This document shows positions 63,955-64,000 of a stretch of DNA of 64,000 bases, piece by piece. The DNA is from Verrucomicrobiales bacterium (GTDB lineage Bacteria > Verrucomicrobiota > Verrucomicrobiia > Limisphaerales > J093): NCBI GenBank assembly GCA_015075445.1, contig JABTUJ010000019.1, forward strand, positions 91,574 through 155,573. Direction: 5' to 3'. The translations under genes were made by a program, and so were the position numbers. Positions within the stretch are counted from its first letter, which is position 1. The number at the start of each line of letters is the position of its first letter. The notes beneath the pieces were generated by a model that did not search any database, was not told the DNA's origin, and was given only the letters and a program-made list of their open reading frames with translations.

Positions 63955-64000
63955 AAATCGCGACCGCCTGTAGGCGCTGCCGTCGTCTGTAGGCGCCGAC
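63955..64000. repeat. Family B repeat words at the window edge
   Basis: CTGTAGGCGCTGCCGTCGTC and CTGTAGGCGCCGAC. They resemble the words near 5840 and 42870 and are cut by the window end. Confidence 0.6.

Overview
The window looks like a chromosomal piece of a high-GC Verrucomicrobiota bacterium, probably of the Limisphaerales/Pedosphaerales type. The evidence is indirect: two DUF1559-style type II pseudopilins (FTLIELLVV leaders), a PEP-CTERM protein, a fused SecD-SecF, several CRTAC1-like FG-GAP/ASPIC-UnbV proteins, an HzsA-like haem protein, type I sulfatase and fructan/aminosugar glycosidases, and intergenic arrays of a heptamer related to AAGYTCA. No rRNA or tRNA gene was recognised. No lineage assignment could be tested here.

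Layout. 1-4.1 kb: a GH20-like hexosaminidase (5' end outside the window), a TatD-like hydrolase and a 25-bp tandem array. 4.1-5.6 kb (minus strand): a pyrF-tcdA pair, both damaged; tcdA carries a poly-C/G tract where its nucleotide-binding loop should be. About 4.9-16.4 kb: every gene is broken by dense indels, but the pieces can be decoded as RidA, an HzsA-type haem protein, a CRTAC1-like FG-GAP protein, a multihaem cytochrome c, a YVTN-propeller/dihaem cytochrome, a two-component-type sensor propeller and two LivK-like binding proteins. Flanking genes read cleanly, so I suspect poor sequence quality in this block, although decay is not excluded. 17.7-27.4 kb: a DUF5060/apiosidase-like enzyme, a nitrilase, a TPR+FG-GAP lipoprotein, a chain of DUF2283/DUF4258 toxin-antitoxin-like genes with scraps of others, and another CRTAC1-like lipoprotein. 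27.4-33.6 kb: a pseudopilin whose leader is read through six 57-bp repeats, a membrane protein, a frameshifted six-hairpin enzyme and a GH32 levanase with one in-frame stop. 33.7-42.3 kb: a DUF234-type ATPase, a signal-peptidase-like protein lacking the usual dyad, a giant penicillin acylase/glycosidase-like fusion and a sulfatase.

42.9-64 kb: an internally deleted TerC gene, a PEP-utilising ATP-grasp enzyme, an insertion sequence encoding a DruA-like domain fused to a Tn5/IS4-type DDE transposase, a Dps-like ferritin, yajC-secDF, a minisatellite, a LysR regulator, a PEP-CTERM protein with a good terminator, a ClpX-like ATPase with a duplicated lid overlapping an RNA m5C methyltransferase, a second pseudopilin, a rhomboid protease, a PHP-domain protein, a proline/serine-rich secreted protein and a CE15-like esterase.

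Themes. The locus combines extracellular polysaccharide breakdown (GH20, GH32, sulfatase, CE15, GH140-like) with periplasmic or extracellular redox proteins. It is also unusually full of short dispersed repeats, several of which lie inside open reading frames and are translated in frame.
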